Source of the DNA: Vibrio rhizosphaerae
GTDB taxonomy: Bacteria > Pseudomonadota > Gammaproteobacteria > Enterobacterales > Vibrionaceae
Assembly (NCBI RefSeq): GCF_024347095.1
Contig: NZ_AP024904.1
Coordinates: 682,001-746,000 of the forward strand
Direction: 5' to 3'
Length of the DNA: 64,000 nt
The translations under genes and the position numbers were made by a program. Shown piece after piece: positions 18,817 to 28,607 of the stretch (its first letter is position 1; every line of letters starts with the position of its first letter). Below the pieces are notes generated by a model. The model saw nothing but the letters and a program-made list of their open reading frames with translations. It did no database searches and was not told where the DNA came from.

Positions 18817-19837
18817 AACATTCACGCTACGTCATCGTTGGCTGTCTTTTTCTGTGGCGTATTCAGATCTCATTGTCCTGTGTCTTTCGCTGCTACTCAC
18901 TTTATTGGTGATGGGGTGCTCTTTATCCATCGGAACGTTAAATATCAACGTCAGTCATGCCTTGTTGAAATTGCTGCATCCTGACTCTGCTGAGCCATTT
19001 GTGATCGAAACCTTGCGATTACCTCGCATGCTGATGGCCGCATTGGTTGGCGCGGCACTCGGATGTTCCGGGCTGGTGCTTCAATCGATGATCCGAAACC
19101 CGCTTGCTTCCCCGGATATTATCGGCATTACCAGTGGCGCATCTGCCGCAGCAGTATGCTTTTTATCTTTTTTCCAAACGGTACTGAGCATCGAATGGTT
19201 ACCCGTCTTTGCTATTTGTGGCGCGTTCTCTGCCAGCTTGCTGATCTATGTTTTGTCGTGGCGTCATGGGGTTACACCCATGCGCCTGATTTTAGTCGGT
19301 ATCGGTGTATCGGCTGCGATGGGTGCGATTGTGACCTTACTGATTGCGGTCAGCTCAGAGTCAACCAGTCTCACGGCCTATGTCTGGCTGACCGGCAGTG
19401 TTTATGGTGCCAGTTGGCATGAGGTAAAAGCACTCTTGGTATGGGTATTGGTCAGTCTGAGTCTGTCTCTGTTTTTCGCTCGCCGAATCAATGCACAGGA
19501 GCTGGGGGATCAAACCGCGGTCGGCTTGGGGATTCCGTTGCAATCAACCCGGCTCAGCTTGTTATTTTTAAGTGTTTTAATGGCTGCGCCGGCTATCGCT
19601 TATGCGGGTGCGGTTAGCTTTGTGGGTTTAATCGCACCACATATTGCCCGTCGTTTTATCACCCGCAGTTTTGCGTTATTGATGCCAACGACGGCCTTCA
19701 CCGGGGCATGTCTGGTGATGCTGGCTGATTTATGTGGCCGGACTTTATTTCAACCGTTAGACATACCTGCTGGTGTATTTGTCTCGGCTATCGGTGCGCC
19801 ATTCTTTATTTATTTACTCTTCCGTCAACGTTTTTAA
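18809..19837 (+). CDS. FecCD-family siderophore permease, second subunit
   Basis: The second permease half, 342 aa from the ATG at 18809 (MNKTFTLRHRW), which overlaps the end of the previous gene. It has LRLPRMLMAALVGAALGCSGL, IRNPLASPDIIGITSGA, AGAVSFVGLIAPHIARR and GRTLFQPLDIPAGVFVSAIG. Around ten TM helices are visible. A longer in-frame start at 18764 would overlap the previous gene by 53 bp and is unlikely. Confidence 0.93.
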   Translation: MNKTFTLRHRWLSFSVAYSDLIVLCLSLLLTLLVMGCSLSIGTLNINVSHALLKLLHPDSAEPFVIETLRLPRMLMAALVGAALGCSGLVLQSMIRNPLASPDIIGITSGASAAAVCFLSFFQTVLSIEWLPVFAICGAFSASLLIYVLSWRHGVTPMRLILVGIGVSAAMGAIVTLLIAVSSESTSLTAYVWLTGSVYGASWHEVKALLVWVLVSLSLSLFFARRINAQELGDQTAVGLGIPLQSTRLSLLFLSVLMAAPAIAYAGAVSFVGLIAPHIARRFITRSFALLMPTTAFTGACLVMLADLCGRTLFQPLDIPAGVFVSAIGAPFFIYLLFRQRF

Positions 19838-19860
19838 AACGAGATATCCAACAGAAATAG

Positions 19861-20691
19861 GTGGCTTCTTTGCAAACAACATCGCCATTAACCACAAAAA
19901 GCCTGTTACTTGGCTATGGAAAAAAACCAATTATCAACGGGCTTGATTTCGCGGTTCAACCTCATCAGATCACCGTTCTGGTCGGGGGAAATGGTTGTGG
20001 TAAATCGACCCTACTCAAGTCACTGGCACGTCTGCTCAAACCACAAGCAGGCGACATCTTTCTCTATGATAAGCACCTGAACAAACAGTCCGGTAAAGAG
20101 GTGGCTCGACGACTGGCGATTCTGCCACAAGGTCCCGTAGCGCCGGAAGGGCTATCTGTCGAACAATTAGTCAGACAAGGACGCTACCCCCATCAAAACT
20201 GGTTACAAAACTGGCGTGAAGCAGATGAACGGCTGGTACATCAGGCCTTGGTCGATACCCATATGCTGTCATTCGCCCAACGCCCCGTCGCTTCTCTGTC
20301 CGGCGGTCAGCGTCAACGAGCGTGGATAGCCATGGCTTTGGCACAAGATACCGATATCTTGTTACTTGATGAGCCGACAACTTATTTAGATCTCACCCAT
20401 CAAATCGAAATTTTGGATCTGTTGTATGAACTGAACCAGAAACAACAGACAACCATTGTGATGGTCCTGCATGATCTCAACTTAGCCTGCCGTTATGCCC
20501 ACCAAATGATTGCGATAAAGGATGGGGCAATTTTTCGTCAGGGCGCTCCCGAAGAGATTCTCGATGTCCATCTGGTTGAAACGGTGTTTGGTATGAAATG
20601 CCATATCATGCAGGATCCTCTGTTTGGTACCCCGATGTGTATCCCATATGGTAAAGGACGCTGTATTTCAAATGACATCAATCATGCATAG
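19861..20691 (+). CDS. Siderophore ABC transporter ATPase (FecE/FhuC-like)
   Basis: Cytoplasmic ATPase of 276 aa that drives the FecCD permease. Walker A is GGNGCGKSTLLKSL, the signature is ASLSGGQRQRAWIAMALAQ, Walker B is DILLLDEPTTYLDLTHQ, and the switch His is in VMVLHDLNLACR. The start is a GTG at 19861 with only a weak ribosome site, 23 bp after the permease stop. Its 3' end overlaps the next gene. Confidence 0.93.
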   Translation: MASLQTTSPLTTKSLLLGYGKKPIINGLDFAVQPHQITVLVGGNGCGKSTLLKSLARLLKPQAGDIFLYDKHLNKQSGKEVARRLAILPQGPVAPEGLSVEQLVRQGRYPHQNWLQNWREADERLVHQALVDTHMLSFAQRPVASLSGGQRQRAWIAMALAQDTDILLLDEPTTYLDLTHQIEILDLLYELNQKQQTTIVMVLHDLNLACRYAHQMIAIKDGAIFRQGAPEEILDVHLVETVFGMKCHIMQDPLFGTPMCIPYGKGRCISNDINHA

Positions 20692-21520
20692 CAACAACCC
20701 GGCCTTCAGCCGTGATGAATGGGATAAATTGGGCGGACTCGGTCTAAGAGACAGTCACAGTGCGGCTTTACCATCGATTGATACCTGCGCGCTCTTGAAC
20801 GATGACACATGCCTTGACGTGCTCAAACAAATCCAGCCTGAAATTGGTGCACCAGACTTAAAGGTGACCGCTTCTCTGGTTATCAAACGCATCGCTTTTC
20901 TCACCTTAGCGCCCATGCTTTATGCAATGTCTTGTTACAACAAGGGATTAGATGTCTCGATTGAGAATTGCATTTTTGAATACCCGTTAGAAAACCGATT
21001 GTGGCGTTCCAACATGCCACTTAAACATATCCAGGTCAGCTTGCCGTCTGACTTCCCATCGCCTATTCAATCGCCAGAGCGAGACACTTGGCGTCAAAGA
21101 TTGTTAACGCAAGCCTTGCAAGGCAATTTGTCCTTATTAGTCAGTCAATTCCACCGCTTAACCCGTGTGCCGCAAGCCGTCTTGTGGGAGAACGTTGCCG
21201 TGCGTATTTTCGGCATTTATGAAAGACGCATCATGCCCAGCCTTTGCCACAACCAACAAATGACGCTCGCACAAGCTGATTTGTCCTATTTACTCAATCA
21301 GAGCACCACGGAAATATACAATACGCCGACCAATCCGATCGCCCGCTATTACGCGGATAAATCCATTCCCGACCACCAATCAGAACCAGTCAGGATTCGG
21401 CGGACGTGTTGCTATTACTATAAGGCAACCGAGCCCAAGATATTCTGTGGTAATTGCCCGCTGCTGTGTAAAGGAAAGGCAAAAGAAAGGTCAAAGAAAA
21501 CCGGTCAAGAAAAGCAGTGA
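20672..21520 (+). CDS. Siderophore-iron reductase (FhuF-like, 2Fe-2S)
   Basis: Predicted cytoplasmic reductase that frees iron from imported ferric siderophore; 282 aa from the ATG at 20672, which overlaps the ATPase gene end. The C-terminal Cys motif is RRTCCYYYKATEPKIFCGNC, that is CC-x10-C-x2-C, the [2Fe-2S] ligand set of FhuF-type proteins. The rest is poorly conserved, as usual for this group. AAAGGACG lies upstream of the start. It appears to belong to the siderophore ferric reductase branch that travels with FecBCDE-like transporters. The tail is Lys-rich. Confidence 0.82.
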   Translation: MTSIMHSNNPAFSRDEWDKLGGLGLRDSHSAALPSIDTCALLNDDTCLDVLKQIQPEIGAPDLKVTASLVIKRIAFLTLAPMLYAMSCYNKGLDVSIENCIFEYPLENRLWRSNMPLKHIQVSLPSDFPSPIQSPERDTWRQRLLTQALQGNLSLLVSQFHRLTRVPQAVLWENVAVRIFGIYERRIMPSLCHNQQMTLAQADLSYLLNQSTTEIYNTPTNPIARYYADKSIPDHQSEPVRIRRTCCYYYKATEPKIFCGNCPLLCKGKAKERSKKTGQEKQ

Positions 21521-21552
21521 TCAAAAGCAGTGATCAGCGATAAAACGTAACA

Positions 21553-21585
21553 ACACGCCATCTCCGTTGAGTGAAGATAGCGTGT
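21553..21585. terminator. Hairpin between convergent reductase and receptor genes
   Basis: ACACGC-CATCT pairs with AGAT-A-GCGTGT with one bulge. There is no long T-run, but the position between two convergent stops suggests a shared terminator. Confidence 0.5.
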
Positions 21586-21600
21586 CAGACGATGCAATGC

Positions 21601-23700
21601 TTAGAAGTTTAGACCATATCCAATCGTGAGCGTCCGACCCCGACCTTTAAAATAAAAATCATCATTCTTATAAGCACTTTGTGAATAGTAAGTATAATAA
21701 TCTTCGTTGAGCAGGTTAGCCACAGACACTTTTAACGTCCCGACTGGTAGCGTGTATCCCATTGAGGCATCCACTAGTGTGTAACCATCAAAATTGAGCG
21801 CCTCGTCATCAAAGGTTCTGTCAAAATTATGATTCGCCTGTAGCATGGTTGAAAGATCGTCGGTCCACTGTGCCGTCCAGGCCACTCGTAAACGATTCGG
21901 TGGGATGTCAGCCCCCGTCAGTCTGGTATCAACGCTGCCATCACCATCCGTGTCTGATTTTCCTTCAATATAAGAATAACCTGTCACAAATTTATGCTGC
22001 GCGTTGAACTGATAGCCCAATGTTGCTTCAACACCTTTGATTTCTTTCCTTTCTCGGCTGACCGTGTATAAACCGTCATTTTCAACAATACGGCTCCCTA
22101 GTTTTGATATTGACTCATAGTAACTGATTTCAAAATCAACCCGGTTGTGATGGAGACGCAAACCACCTTCATAGTTATCAGTGATGATCGGAGAGAGGTC
22201 TATCAAATGATCGACATCTTGCCCGGTTTTATTGACACCACGAAGTACTCGCCCGACATCCGGCATACCAAACCCTTGAGAGTAGTTGGCAAAGACACTG
22301 ACACTTGGCGTCAACTTCAACACAGCGCCGGCGTTATATACCGTCTTGTCAAAGCTCGGTGAGCCACCGTTAACGGTTACGCCATTTTGAGCAGCAACTG
22401 TCTGATAAGTCGGAACTTTCAGTTTTGCATGCTCATATCGCGCACCGGCCTGAAGCACCAAACGCTCGAACGGTTTATATTCTAGCTGTAGGAAAGGCGC
22501 ATAATTGTAATATGTAGTCTCTGGCACATACGTCCGTCCCGTCAAAATGAGATTCTGACTCGTGGTGTCTCTTAAAAGGTCGATTCCCCCGGTCAGATTC
22601 ACGGTTTGATCAAATAACCCTTCCCTTGACAGACTGAACTTGGCACCCACCTTATCCGATTCATTTTGGGACTGGTCGTAAATCTTTTCCGTTGTGCTTG
22701 GATCTTGGAAACTGGATGATTTTGTTGCCCCGTAACGTCCTTCAAAGCTTTGATAAAATGTTTGGGCGGTTAAAGACATACCAGAAAAGTCAGTGTCGGT
22801 ATAAACCAAACTGTAGGTTTGTACGTCGTTAAAGGGCGCTTCGCCAACCGGGGTCTTTTTCACAGAAGACGTCGCAATTCCTTTTTCCCGATCTCCAGAC
22901 ACACCGGTATAGTTCATTTGTCCTTTGATTTGATACCGGTTCACAGCCAATTGCAGGTTTTGACTGTCGCTAAACCAATAGCCTAATTTGACAAATCCGT
23001 CATAGCTACGAGAGTCCATCATGTCCCCGCGAACTGTCGCCGAGCCGACATCCCGACCATTAGCGTCTTCGTAAATCCCCTGAATATCGCCAGTGAGTCC
23101 GACTAAGTAGTCCCAATTATCTTGAGCGCCTTTCGCGTTATAACTTGCACGATAAGCGAGTGAATCCGTATCTGAGTGGTTCGTTGGCGTTGTTAATTGC
23201 ACATCAAAATGCTGTTTCAGGGGTTCACTGACATTATTAGATTTAGTGATAAAGTTAATAATGGCCCCTGTCGCCCCCAGTCCGTGAATCGCAGTCGCAC
23301 CATGAATGACTTCAATTCTTTCGACCATCGACAAATCAATCGTATGCGCTGAACGACTCCCCTCCCGTAATGGGTTCGACTGAGGCACACCATCAATCAT
23401 ATACAGAACTGACCGTCCTCTGAATGTCTGACTACTATTGTTGAGTTTCTGGGTATTTGGTGAATAGGCTGGCAATAGGCTGGATAATACCTGAGAACTA
23501 TCACTGGTAATGGCGAGTTGCTGTTCAATTTGTTCTGACGTGATAATCGTGACAACTTGTGAAAAGTCTTCCTGAGCCAAGTGAGTCCGGCTCGACGTCA
23601 CGACCATCGTTTCCGCCTGTTGCTCTTGAGCGACTGCATCAATGGGGATAAAGGCGGCAACCGATATCGGTAACCAAAGCTTTGTATTCAATGTGTTCAT
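21601..23700 (-). CDS. TonB-dependent siderophore receptor
   Basis: Outer-membrane gated channel of 699 aa. It has a signal peptide (to about residue 24), a TonB-box-like ETMVVTSSR, a plug domain (SQTFRGRSVLYMIDGVPQSNP, VERIEVIHGATAIHGLGATG), then a 22-strand type barrel ending in the aromatic RGRTLTIGYGLNF. The plug region recalls IutA-like hydroxamate receptors, but the ligand is not certain. It is convergent with the FecBCDE-type operon and has a near-perfect Fur box in its promoter. The two units probably import the same siderophore. No siderophore synthesis genes are in the window, so it may serve a xenosiderophore. Confidence 0.93.
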   Translation of the reverse strand: MNTLNTKLWLPISVAAFIPIDAVAQEQQAETMVVTSSRTHLAQEDFSQVVTIITSEQIEQQLAITSDSSQVLSSLLPAYSPNTQKLNNSSQTFRGRSVLYMIDGVPQSNPLREGSRSAHTIDLSMVERIEVIHGATAIHGLGATGAIINFITKSNNVSEPLKQHFDVQLTTPTNHSDTDSLAYRASYNAKGAQDNWDYLVGLTGDIQGIYEDANGRDVGSATVRGDMMDSRSYDGFVKLGYWFSDSQNLQLAVNRYQIKGQMNYTGVSGDREKGIATSSVKKTPVGEAPFNDVQTYSLVYTDTDFSGMSLTAQTFYQSFEGRYGATKSSSFQDPSTTEKIYDQSQNESDKVGAKFSLSREGLFDQTVNLTGGIDLLRDTTSQNLILTGRTYVPETTYYNYAPFLQLEYKPFERLVLQAGARYEHAKLKVPTYQTVAAQNGVTVNGGSPSFDKTVYNAGAVLKLTPSVSVFANYSQGFGMPDVGRVLRGVNKTGQDVDHLIDLSPIITDNYEGGLRLHHNRVDFEISYYESISKLGSRIVENDGLYTVSRERKEIKGVEATLGYQFNAQHKFVTGYSYIEGKSDTDGDGSVDTRLTGADIPPNRLRVAWTAQWTDDLSTMLQANHNFDRTFDDEALNFDGYTLVDASMGYTLPVGTLKVSVANLLNEDYYTYYSQSAYKNDDFYFKGRGRTLTIGYGLNF

Positions 23701-23741
23701 TTCAGACTGCCTTGTTCTTTTTTATTTACAATGCGCATTAT

Positions 23742-23760
23742 AATGATAATTATTATCATT
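23742..23760 (-). promoter_or_regulatory. Fur box of the TonB receptor gene
   Basis: AATGATAATTATTATCATT is a perfect 19-bp palindrome that matches the Fur consensus closely, 42 bp upstream of the receptor start. Iron should repress the receptor. Confidence 0.88.
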
Positions 23761-23927
23761 TCTATAAATAATATTAAAAAAGAACATCCCCTTCCCCGCT
23801 TTTGTCTTTTCTGACCTCGTGCTTGATCTTGAATGAAATGTGCTAATTACACAGCAAATGGTGTCCGTCAGGAGCGCGGCTGCCTACCAAGTCGCCCCTT
23901 CTGAATTGACCCGGACCCGCGGCATAA

Positions 23928-24446
23928 TCAGCCACTACTCACTTTTCTATAAATCAGGTCGTCATACAGCGCGCCACCGATTTCGACATCTTTCTCGACG
24001 ACTTCGTCACAGTGAAAACCGCATTTTAACAATACCCGTTCAGAGGCATGATTCCCCGCGGTGACATTGGCTTGAAAACGGTAAATCCCACAGTAGTCGG
24101 CAAATTCCAGCAAACCATTTAAAGACTCGGTTGCATACCCCTTCCCCGTATCGTGCGGCGCAATCATATAACCCAACTCAGCTACACCATCATTCAAATA
24201 AAATCCGGTGAGTCCGACAAGCCGATCGGTGGCGATTTCTTGCAACATCAGGCATAGCCAAAACTCAGATGTCGGTGTCCACAGCGGTAAACGAGATTCG
24301 AATCGCTGCCGAATGTGCGCCTCTGTACGGCGGTTAAAGCTGTATTGAATTGTTGCCGGGTCGGTTTGCAGGAAGTAAAAAAAATCCCAATCGGTGGCAT
24401 TGATTTGTCTCATGTTCAACCGTTGGGTTTGCCATTCAATCGTCAC
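23928..24446 (-). CDS. GNAT acetyltransferase, RimJ/RimL type
   Basis: Acetyltransferase of 172 aa. It has the N-terminal QTQRLNMRQINATDWDFFYFL, LVGLTGFYLNDGVAELGYMIAP, the acetyl-CoA loop DTGKGYATESLNGLLEFA, and NHASERVLLKCGFH, all typical of the ribosomal-protein/antibiotic-type GNAT group. The substrate is unknown. It stands alone between the receptor promoter and the toxin-immunity array. Confidence 0.88.
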   Translation of the reverse strand: MTIEWQTQRLNMRQINATDWDFFYFLQTDPATIQYSFNRRTEAHIRQRFESRLPLWTPTSEFWLCLMLQEIATDRLVGLTGFYLNDGVAELGYMIAPHDTGKGYATESLNGLLEFADYCGIYRFQANVTAGNHASERVLLKCGFHCDEVVEKDVEIGGALYDDLIYRKVSSG

Positions 24447-24569
24447 GTTGATAATGCCTTGATTTTAAATGTGAACAATATTTCTACTGGGAACGAGGGT
24501 CGGATGTCAATAGGGTTTGTGATGATTGCAGTCGGAAGGTTTACAAAACCTTCAGTGACAGGTGTAAAA

Positions 24570-24620
24570 AAAGCCAACCACAAAATTGGGTAGTGCTCAA
24601 AATTGTGATTGGCTTTTTGC
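24570..24620. terminator. Bidirectional terminator with A/T runs
   Basis: GCCAACCACAAAATT pairs with AATTGTGATTGGC, flanked by an A-run on the left and TTTTT on the right, so it can end transcription from both sides. Its stem sequence is very close to the qrr terminator at 37467-37498, but no qrr core is present here. Confidence 0.75.
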
Positions 24621-24623
24621 ACA

Positions 24624-24986
24624 TTACTGCAACGATGCCCGGCCTTCTTTAATCATCTGCTTCGTCAGCCATTGCTCATACTCTTCACGCGTCATTGGTG
24701 AAAAGCTTTCTCTGTCTTTGTACCAACTATAATGAGATTCAGCGAAATCTTGATATGTCCAGTCTTCACATTCTAAGGCATATTTGATACAGCAGTCTAA
24801 AGGAACAATGTCGATAATAATCAGGTATAAAACTTCCATATTCTCCGGCTCTGATGCCAGCTTCTGTACAAAGAAATCCACATAAGAAGGATGCTCTTGT
24901 AGAAAGTTCTCGATAACCCTATAGGAAGCTTCATCAAAATACTCACTCCGGTATAGCTTCTCAAGCCTCAATTCGAAATGATCCAT
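24624..24986 (-). CDS. Array unit A: putative toxin-immunity protein, 120 aa
   Basis: Acidic soluble protein of 120 aa (MDHFELRLEKLYRSEYF start, EGRASLQ end) with no signal peptide. It is one of six copies in the array and the most distal to the FHA-like genes. Sequence is mostly alpha-helical with a conserved DCCIKYALEC core. It differs from copy F mainly at the N-terminal 35 residues and around EDWTYQDF. The role as immunity protein is inferred from position after toxin tips and from the array structure; no immunity family is recognised. Confidence 0.8.
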   Translation of the reverse strand: MDHFELRLEKLYRSEYFDEASYRVIENFLQEHPSYVDFFVQKLASEPENMEVLYLIIIDIVPLDCCIKYALECEDWTYQDFAESHYSWYKDRESFSPMTREEYEQWLTKQMIKEGRASLQ

Positions 24987-25042
24987 TGGTTCTCCTTATT
25001 GATCCCAAGTCGGATGGATCAAGATAAAACGCGCTTTGCCCA

Positions 25043-25220
25043 TCAATGTAACGATGCCCGACCTTCTTTAATCATCTGCTTTGTCAGCCATTGCTCATAC
25101 GCTTCACGCGTCATTGGTGAAAAGCTTTCTCTGTCTTTGTACCAACTAAATTTACATTCAACAAAGTCTTCATATGTCCAGTCTTCACACTCTAAGGCAT
25201 GTTTGATACAGCAGTCTAAA
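25043..25220 (-). pseudogene. Array unit B, 3' half (interrupted by IS3-family element)
   Basis: C-terminal 58 codons of unit B, ending ASLH-stop. The break at TCTAAA joins the IS left end. Joining 26491-26678 to 25043-25217, that is removing the IS and one AAA copy, restores exactly 363 bp, the length of the intact copies, so the gene was whole until insertion. Confidence 0.9.
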
Positions 25221-25228
25221 TGTAGTGG

Positions 25229-26406
<1,178 letters not shown>

Positions 26407-26490
26407 AGTTTCACCTGTCATGCTATGAGGTGTATTTTAACACCTCTAATCAGGTGGCCAAATTCACCGTACCACTACAGTACCACTACA

Positions 26491-26678
26491 AAAGGAACGA
26501 TTTGGATAATAATCAGGTATAAAACCTCCATATTCTCCGGCTCTGATGCCAGCTTCTGTACAAATAAATCCACATAAGAAGGATGCTCTTGTAGAAAGTC
26601 ATCGATAACCATATAGGAGGCTTCATCAAAATATTCACTCCTGTATAGCTGCTCAAGATCCCATTCGAAATGATCCAT
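26491..26678 (-). pseudogene. Array unit B, 5' half (interrupted by IS3-family element)
   Basis: N-terminal 62 codons of unit B (MDHFEWDLEQLYRSEYF start) up to the IS right end. In place it reads through into the IS as PFVVVL-stop, a truncated 67-aa product. Confidence 0.9.
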
Positions 26679-26735
26679 TGGTTCCCCCTTATTGATCCCA
26701 AGTCGGATGGATCAAGATAAAACGCGCTTTGCCCA

Positions 26736-27098
26736 TCAATGCAACGATGCCCGGCCTTCTTTAATCATCTGCTTCGTCAGCCATTGCTCATATTCTTCAC
26801 GCGTCATTGGTGAAAAGCTTTCTCTGTCTTTGTACCAACTAAATTTACATTCAACAAAGTCTTCATATGTCCAGTCTTCACACTCTAAGGCATGTTTGAT
26901 ACAGCAGTCTAAAGGAACGATTTGGATAATAATCAGGTATAAAACCTCCATATTCTCCGGCTCTGATGCCAGCTTCTGTACAAATAAATCCACATAGGAA
27001 GGATGCTCTTGTAGAAAGTCATCGATATTAACATAGGAGGCTTCATCAAAATATTCATTCCTGTATATCTTCTCAAGCTTCCATTCGAAATGATCCAT
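26736..27098 (-). CDS. Array unit C: putative toxin-immunity protein, 120 aa
   Basis: Intact copy with MDHFEWKLEKIYRNEYF start and ASLH end. It shares with broken unit B the distinctive KHALECEDWTYEDFVECKF block and IIIQIVP, whereas A, D and F have KYALEC and IIIDIVP. Its N-terminus resembles copy F instead. This mosaic suggests recombination between units. Confidence 0.82.
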   Translation of the reverse strand: MDHFEWKLEKIYRNEYFDEASYVNIDDFLQEHPSYVDLFVQKLASEPENMEVLYLIIIQIVPLDCCIKHALECEDWTYEDFVECKFSWYKDRESFSPMTREEYEQWLTKQMIKEGRASLH

Positions 27099-27155
27099 TG
27101 GTTCCCCCTTATTGATCCCAAGTCGGATGGATCAAGATAAAACGCGCTTTGCCCA

Positions 27156-27518
27156 TCAATGCAACGATGCCCGGCCTTCTTTAATCATCTGCTTCGTCAG
27201 CCATTGCTCATACGCTTCACGCGTCATTGGTGAAAAGCTTTCTCTGTCTTTGTACCAACTATAATGAGATTCAGCGAACTCTTCATATGTCCAGCCTACA
27301 CATTCTAAGGCATATTTGATACAGCAGTCTAAAGGAACAATGTCGATAATAATCAGGTATAAAACTTCCATATTCTCCGGCTCTGATGCCAGCTTCTGTA
27401 CAAAGAAATCCACATAAGAAGGTCGCTCCTGTAGCAAATCCTCAATAAGCGCATAGGAACCCTCATCAAAATATTCACTACGGTATAGATTCTCAAGCCT
27501 CAATTCGAAATGATCCAT
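27156..27518 (-). CDS. Array unit D: putative toxin-immunity protein, 120 aa
   Basis: Intact copy. The C-terminal two thirds are almost identical to copy F (ECVGWTYEEFAESHYSW). The N-terminal part is like copy A (MDHFELRLENLYRSEYF) but has the most divergent segment of the array, EGSYALIEDLLQERPSY. Another mosaic unit. Confidence 0.82.
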   Translation of the reverse strand: MDHFELRLENLYRSEYFDEGSYALIEDLLQERPSYVDFFVQKLASEPENMEVLYLIIIDIVPLDCCIKYALECVGWTYEEFAESHYSWYKDRESFSPMTREAYEQWLTKQMIKEGRASLH

Positions 27519-27574
27519 TGGTTCTCCTTATTGATCCCAAGTCGGATGGATCAAGATAAAACGCGCTTTGCCCA

Positions 27575-27649
27575 TCAATGTAACGATGCCCGACCTTCTT
27601 TAATCATCTGCTTTGTCAGCCATTGCTCATACGCTTCACGCGTCATTGG
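27575..27649 (-). pseudogene. Array unit E, 3' fragment of the 120-aa gene
   Basis: 75 bp identical in kind to the last 25 codons of the array gene (TREAYEQWLTKQMIKEGRASLH region). Homology stops at CACGCGTCATTGG, where an unrelated segment with another immunity gene begins. The stop of that gene (PNDA-stop) is formed by this array DNA in a different frame. Confidence 0.85.
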
Positions 27650-28040
27650 GCAAAAATCCCCCCATCAGCCTTAATCCATTTTGATCTCTCACTGCATATA
27701 GAGACTCAAAATGCAAAGATAAAGCAAACAAAATAGGTGTCATATTTGACAAGTTAATTATAAATTTTTTTACATCATCCAAAGCATGATGATGGCCTAG
27801 GTCAATATAAAAAAAGATTCTCATAGCAACTTGCCAATTAAGATCCTCCGTGTCCTCTGCCATTATATTTTTTCTAGTCGGTTCCATCTCAATAAAAATA
27901 TTTGTATTGGTGTGAGTAAAATATAGACTAGAGGATTTTTCATTTTTACCCCATTCAACACCATCAATTGTTTCAAAAACTTGAAAAACATCTTTGGCAT
28001 GGAAACCTTCGGCTATTTCTAAGTTCAATGATACTGACAT
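27636..28040 (-). CDS. Unrelated putative immunity protein inserted in the array, 134 aa
   Basis: Soluble protein of 134 aa starting MSVSLNLEIAEGFHAKDVFQV, with IEMEPTR and a GHHHALDDVKKF helix. It is not related to the 120-aa copies. It follows, by 2 bases, a toxin-tip frame that ends at 28043, the usual toxin-then-immunity order. It lies in a segment (about 27650-28172) that replaces the inside of array unit E. Its last residues come from array DNA. The function is inferred from position only; I do not recognise the family. Confidence 0.75.
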   Translation of the reverse strand: MSVSLNLEIAEGFHAKDVFQVFETIDGVEWGKNEKSSSLYFTHTNTNIFIEMEPTRKNIMAEDTEDLNWQVAMRIFFYIDLGHHHALDDVKKFIINLSNMTPILFALSLHFESLYAVRDQNGLRLMGGFLPNDA

Positions 28041-28042
28041 TT

Positions 28043-28177
28043 TTAATACCTTATTAAAGTAACTTTATTACCTTTTATTAAATAAATGTGTTCTAAGCCA
28101 TGAACAGGATAACGCTGTAGATATTTTATCATATCAGCGGGTGTAAGAACCGAATCATTTAAGTTCAGTACAATCCA
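28043..28177 (-). pseudogene. Orphan toxin C-terminal tip (second type)
   Basis: A 44-codon open frame without a good start reads IVLNLNDSVLTPADMIKYLQ, then HGLEHIYLIKGNKVTLIRY-stop. The strand-turn-strand end (IYLIKGNKVTLI) looks like the C-terminus of a polymorphic toxin nuclease domain. It stops 2 bases before the start of the 134-aa immunity gene. The upstream border is the array sequence at ATGGAT, so only the toxin tip came with the immunity gene. Confidence 0.65.
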
Positions 28178-28234
28178 TTGATTCTCCTTATTGATTCCAA
28201 GTCGGATGGATCAAGATAAAACGCGCTTTGCCCA

Positions 28235-28597
28235 TCAATGCAACGATGCCCGGCCTTCTTTAATCATCTGCTTCGTCAGCCATTGCTCATACGCTTCACG
28301 CGTCATTGGTGAAAAGCTTTCTCTGTCTTTGTACCAACTATAATGAGATTCAGCGAACTCTTCATATGTCCAGCCTACACATTCTAAGGCATATTTGATA
28401 CAGCAGTCTAAAGGAACAATGTCGATAATAATCAGGTATAAAACTTCCATATTCTCCGGCTCTGATGCCAGCTTCTGTACAAAGAAATCCACATAAGAAG
28501 GATGCTCTTGTAGAAAGTTCTCGATATTAATATAGGAGGCTTCATCAAAATATTCATTCCTGTATATCTTCTCAAGCTCCCATTCGAAATGATCCAT
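28235..28597 (-). CDS. Array unit F: putative toxin-immunity protein, 120 aa (proximal copy)
   Basis: First copy of the family after the FHA-like genes (MDHFEWELEKIYRNEYF start). It lies 10 bp after the orphan toxin tip ending at 28608, so this tip and this gene are the likely ancestral toxin-immunity junction from which the array grew. GGGGGGA in the spacer serves as ribosome site. Sequence is otherwise as in copies A-D. Confidence 0.82.
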   Translation of the reverse strand: MDHFEWELEKIYRNEYFDEASYINIENFLQEHPSYVDFFVQKLASEPENMEVLYLIIIDIVPLDCCIKYALECVGWTYEEFAESHYSWYKDRESFSPMTREAYEQWLTKQMIKEGRASLH

Positions 28598-28607
28598 TGG
28601 TCCCCCC

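Noticed and set aside
24570..24620. Second Qrr RNA, because its stem resembles the qrr terminator
   Set aside because: The conserved Qrr core and a sigma-54 promoter are missing on both strands; only the terminator stem is similar.
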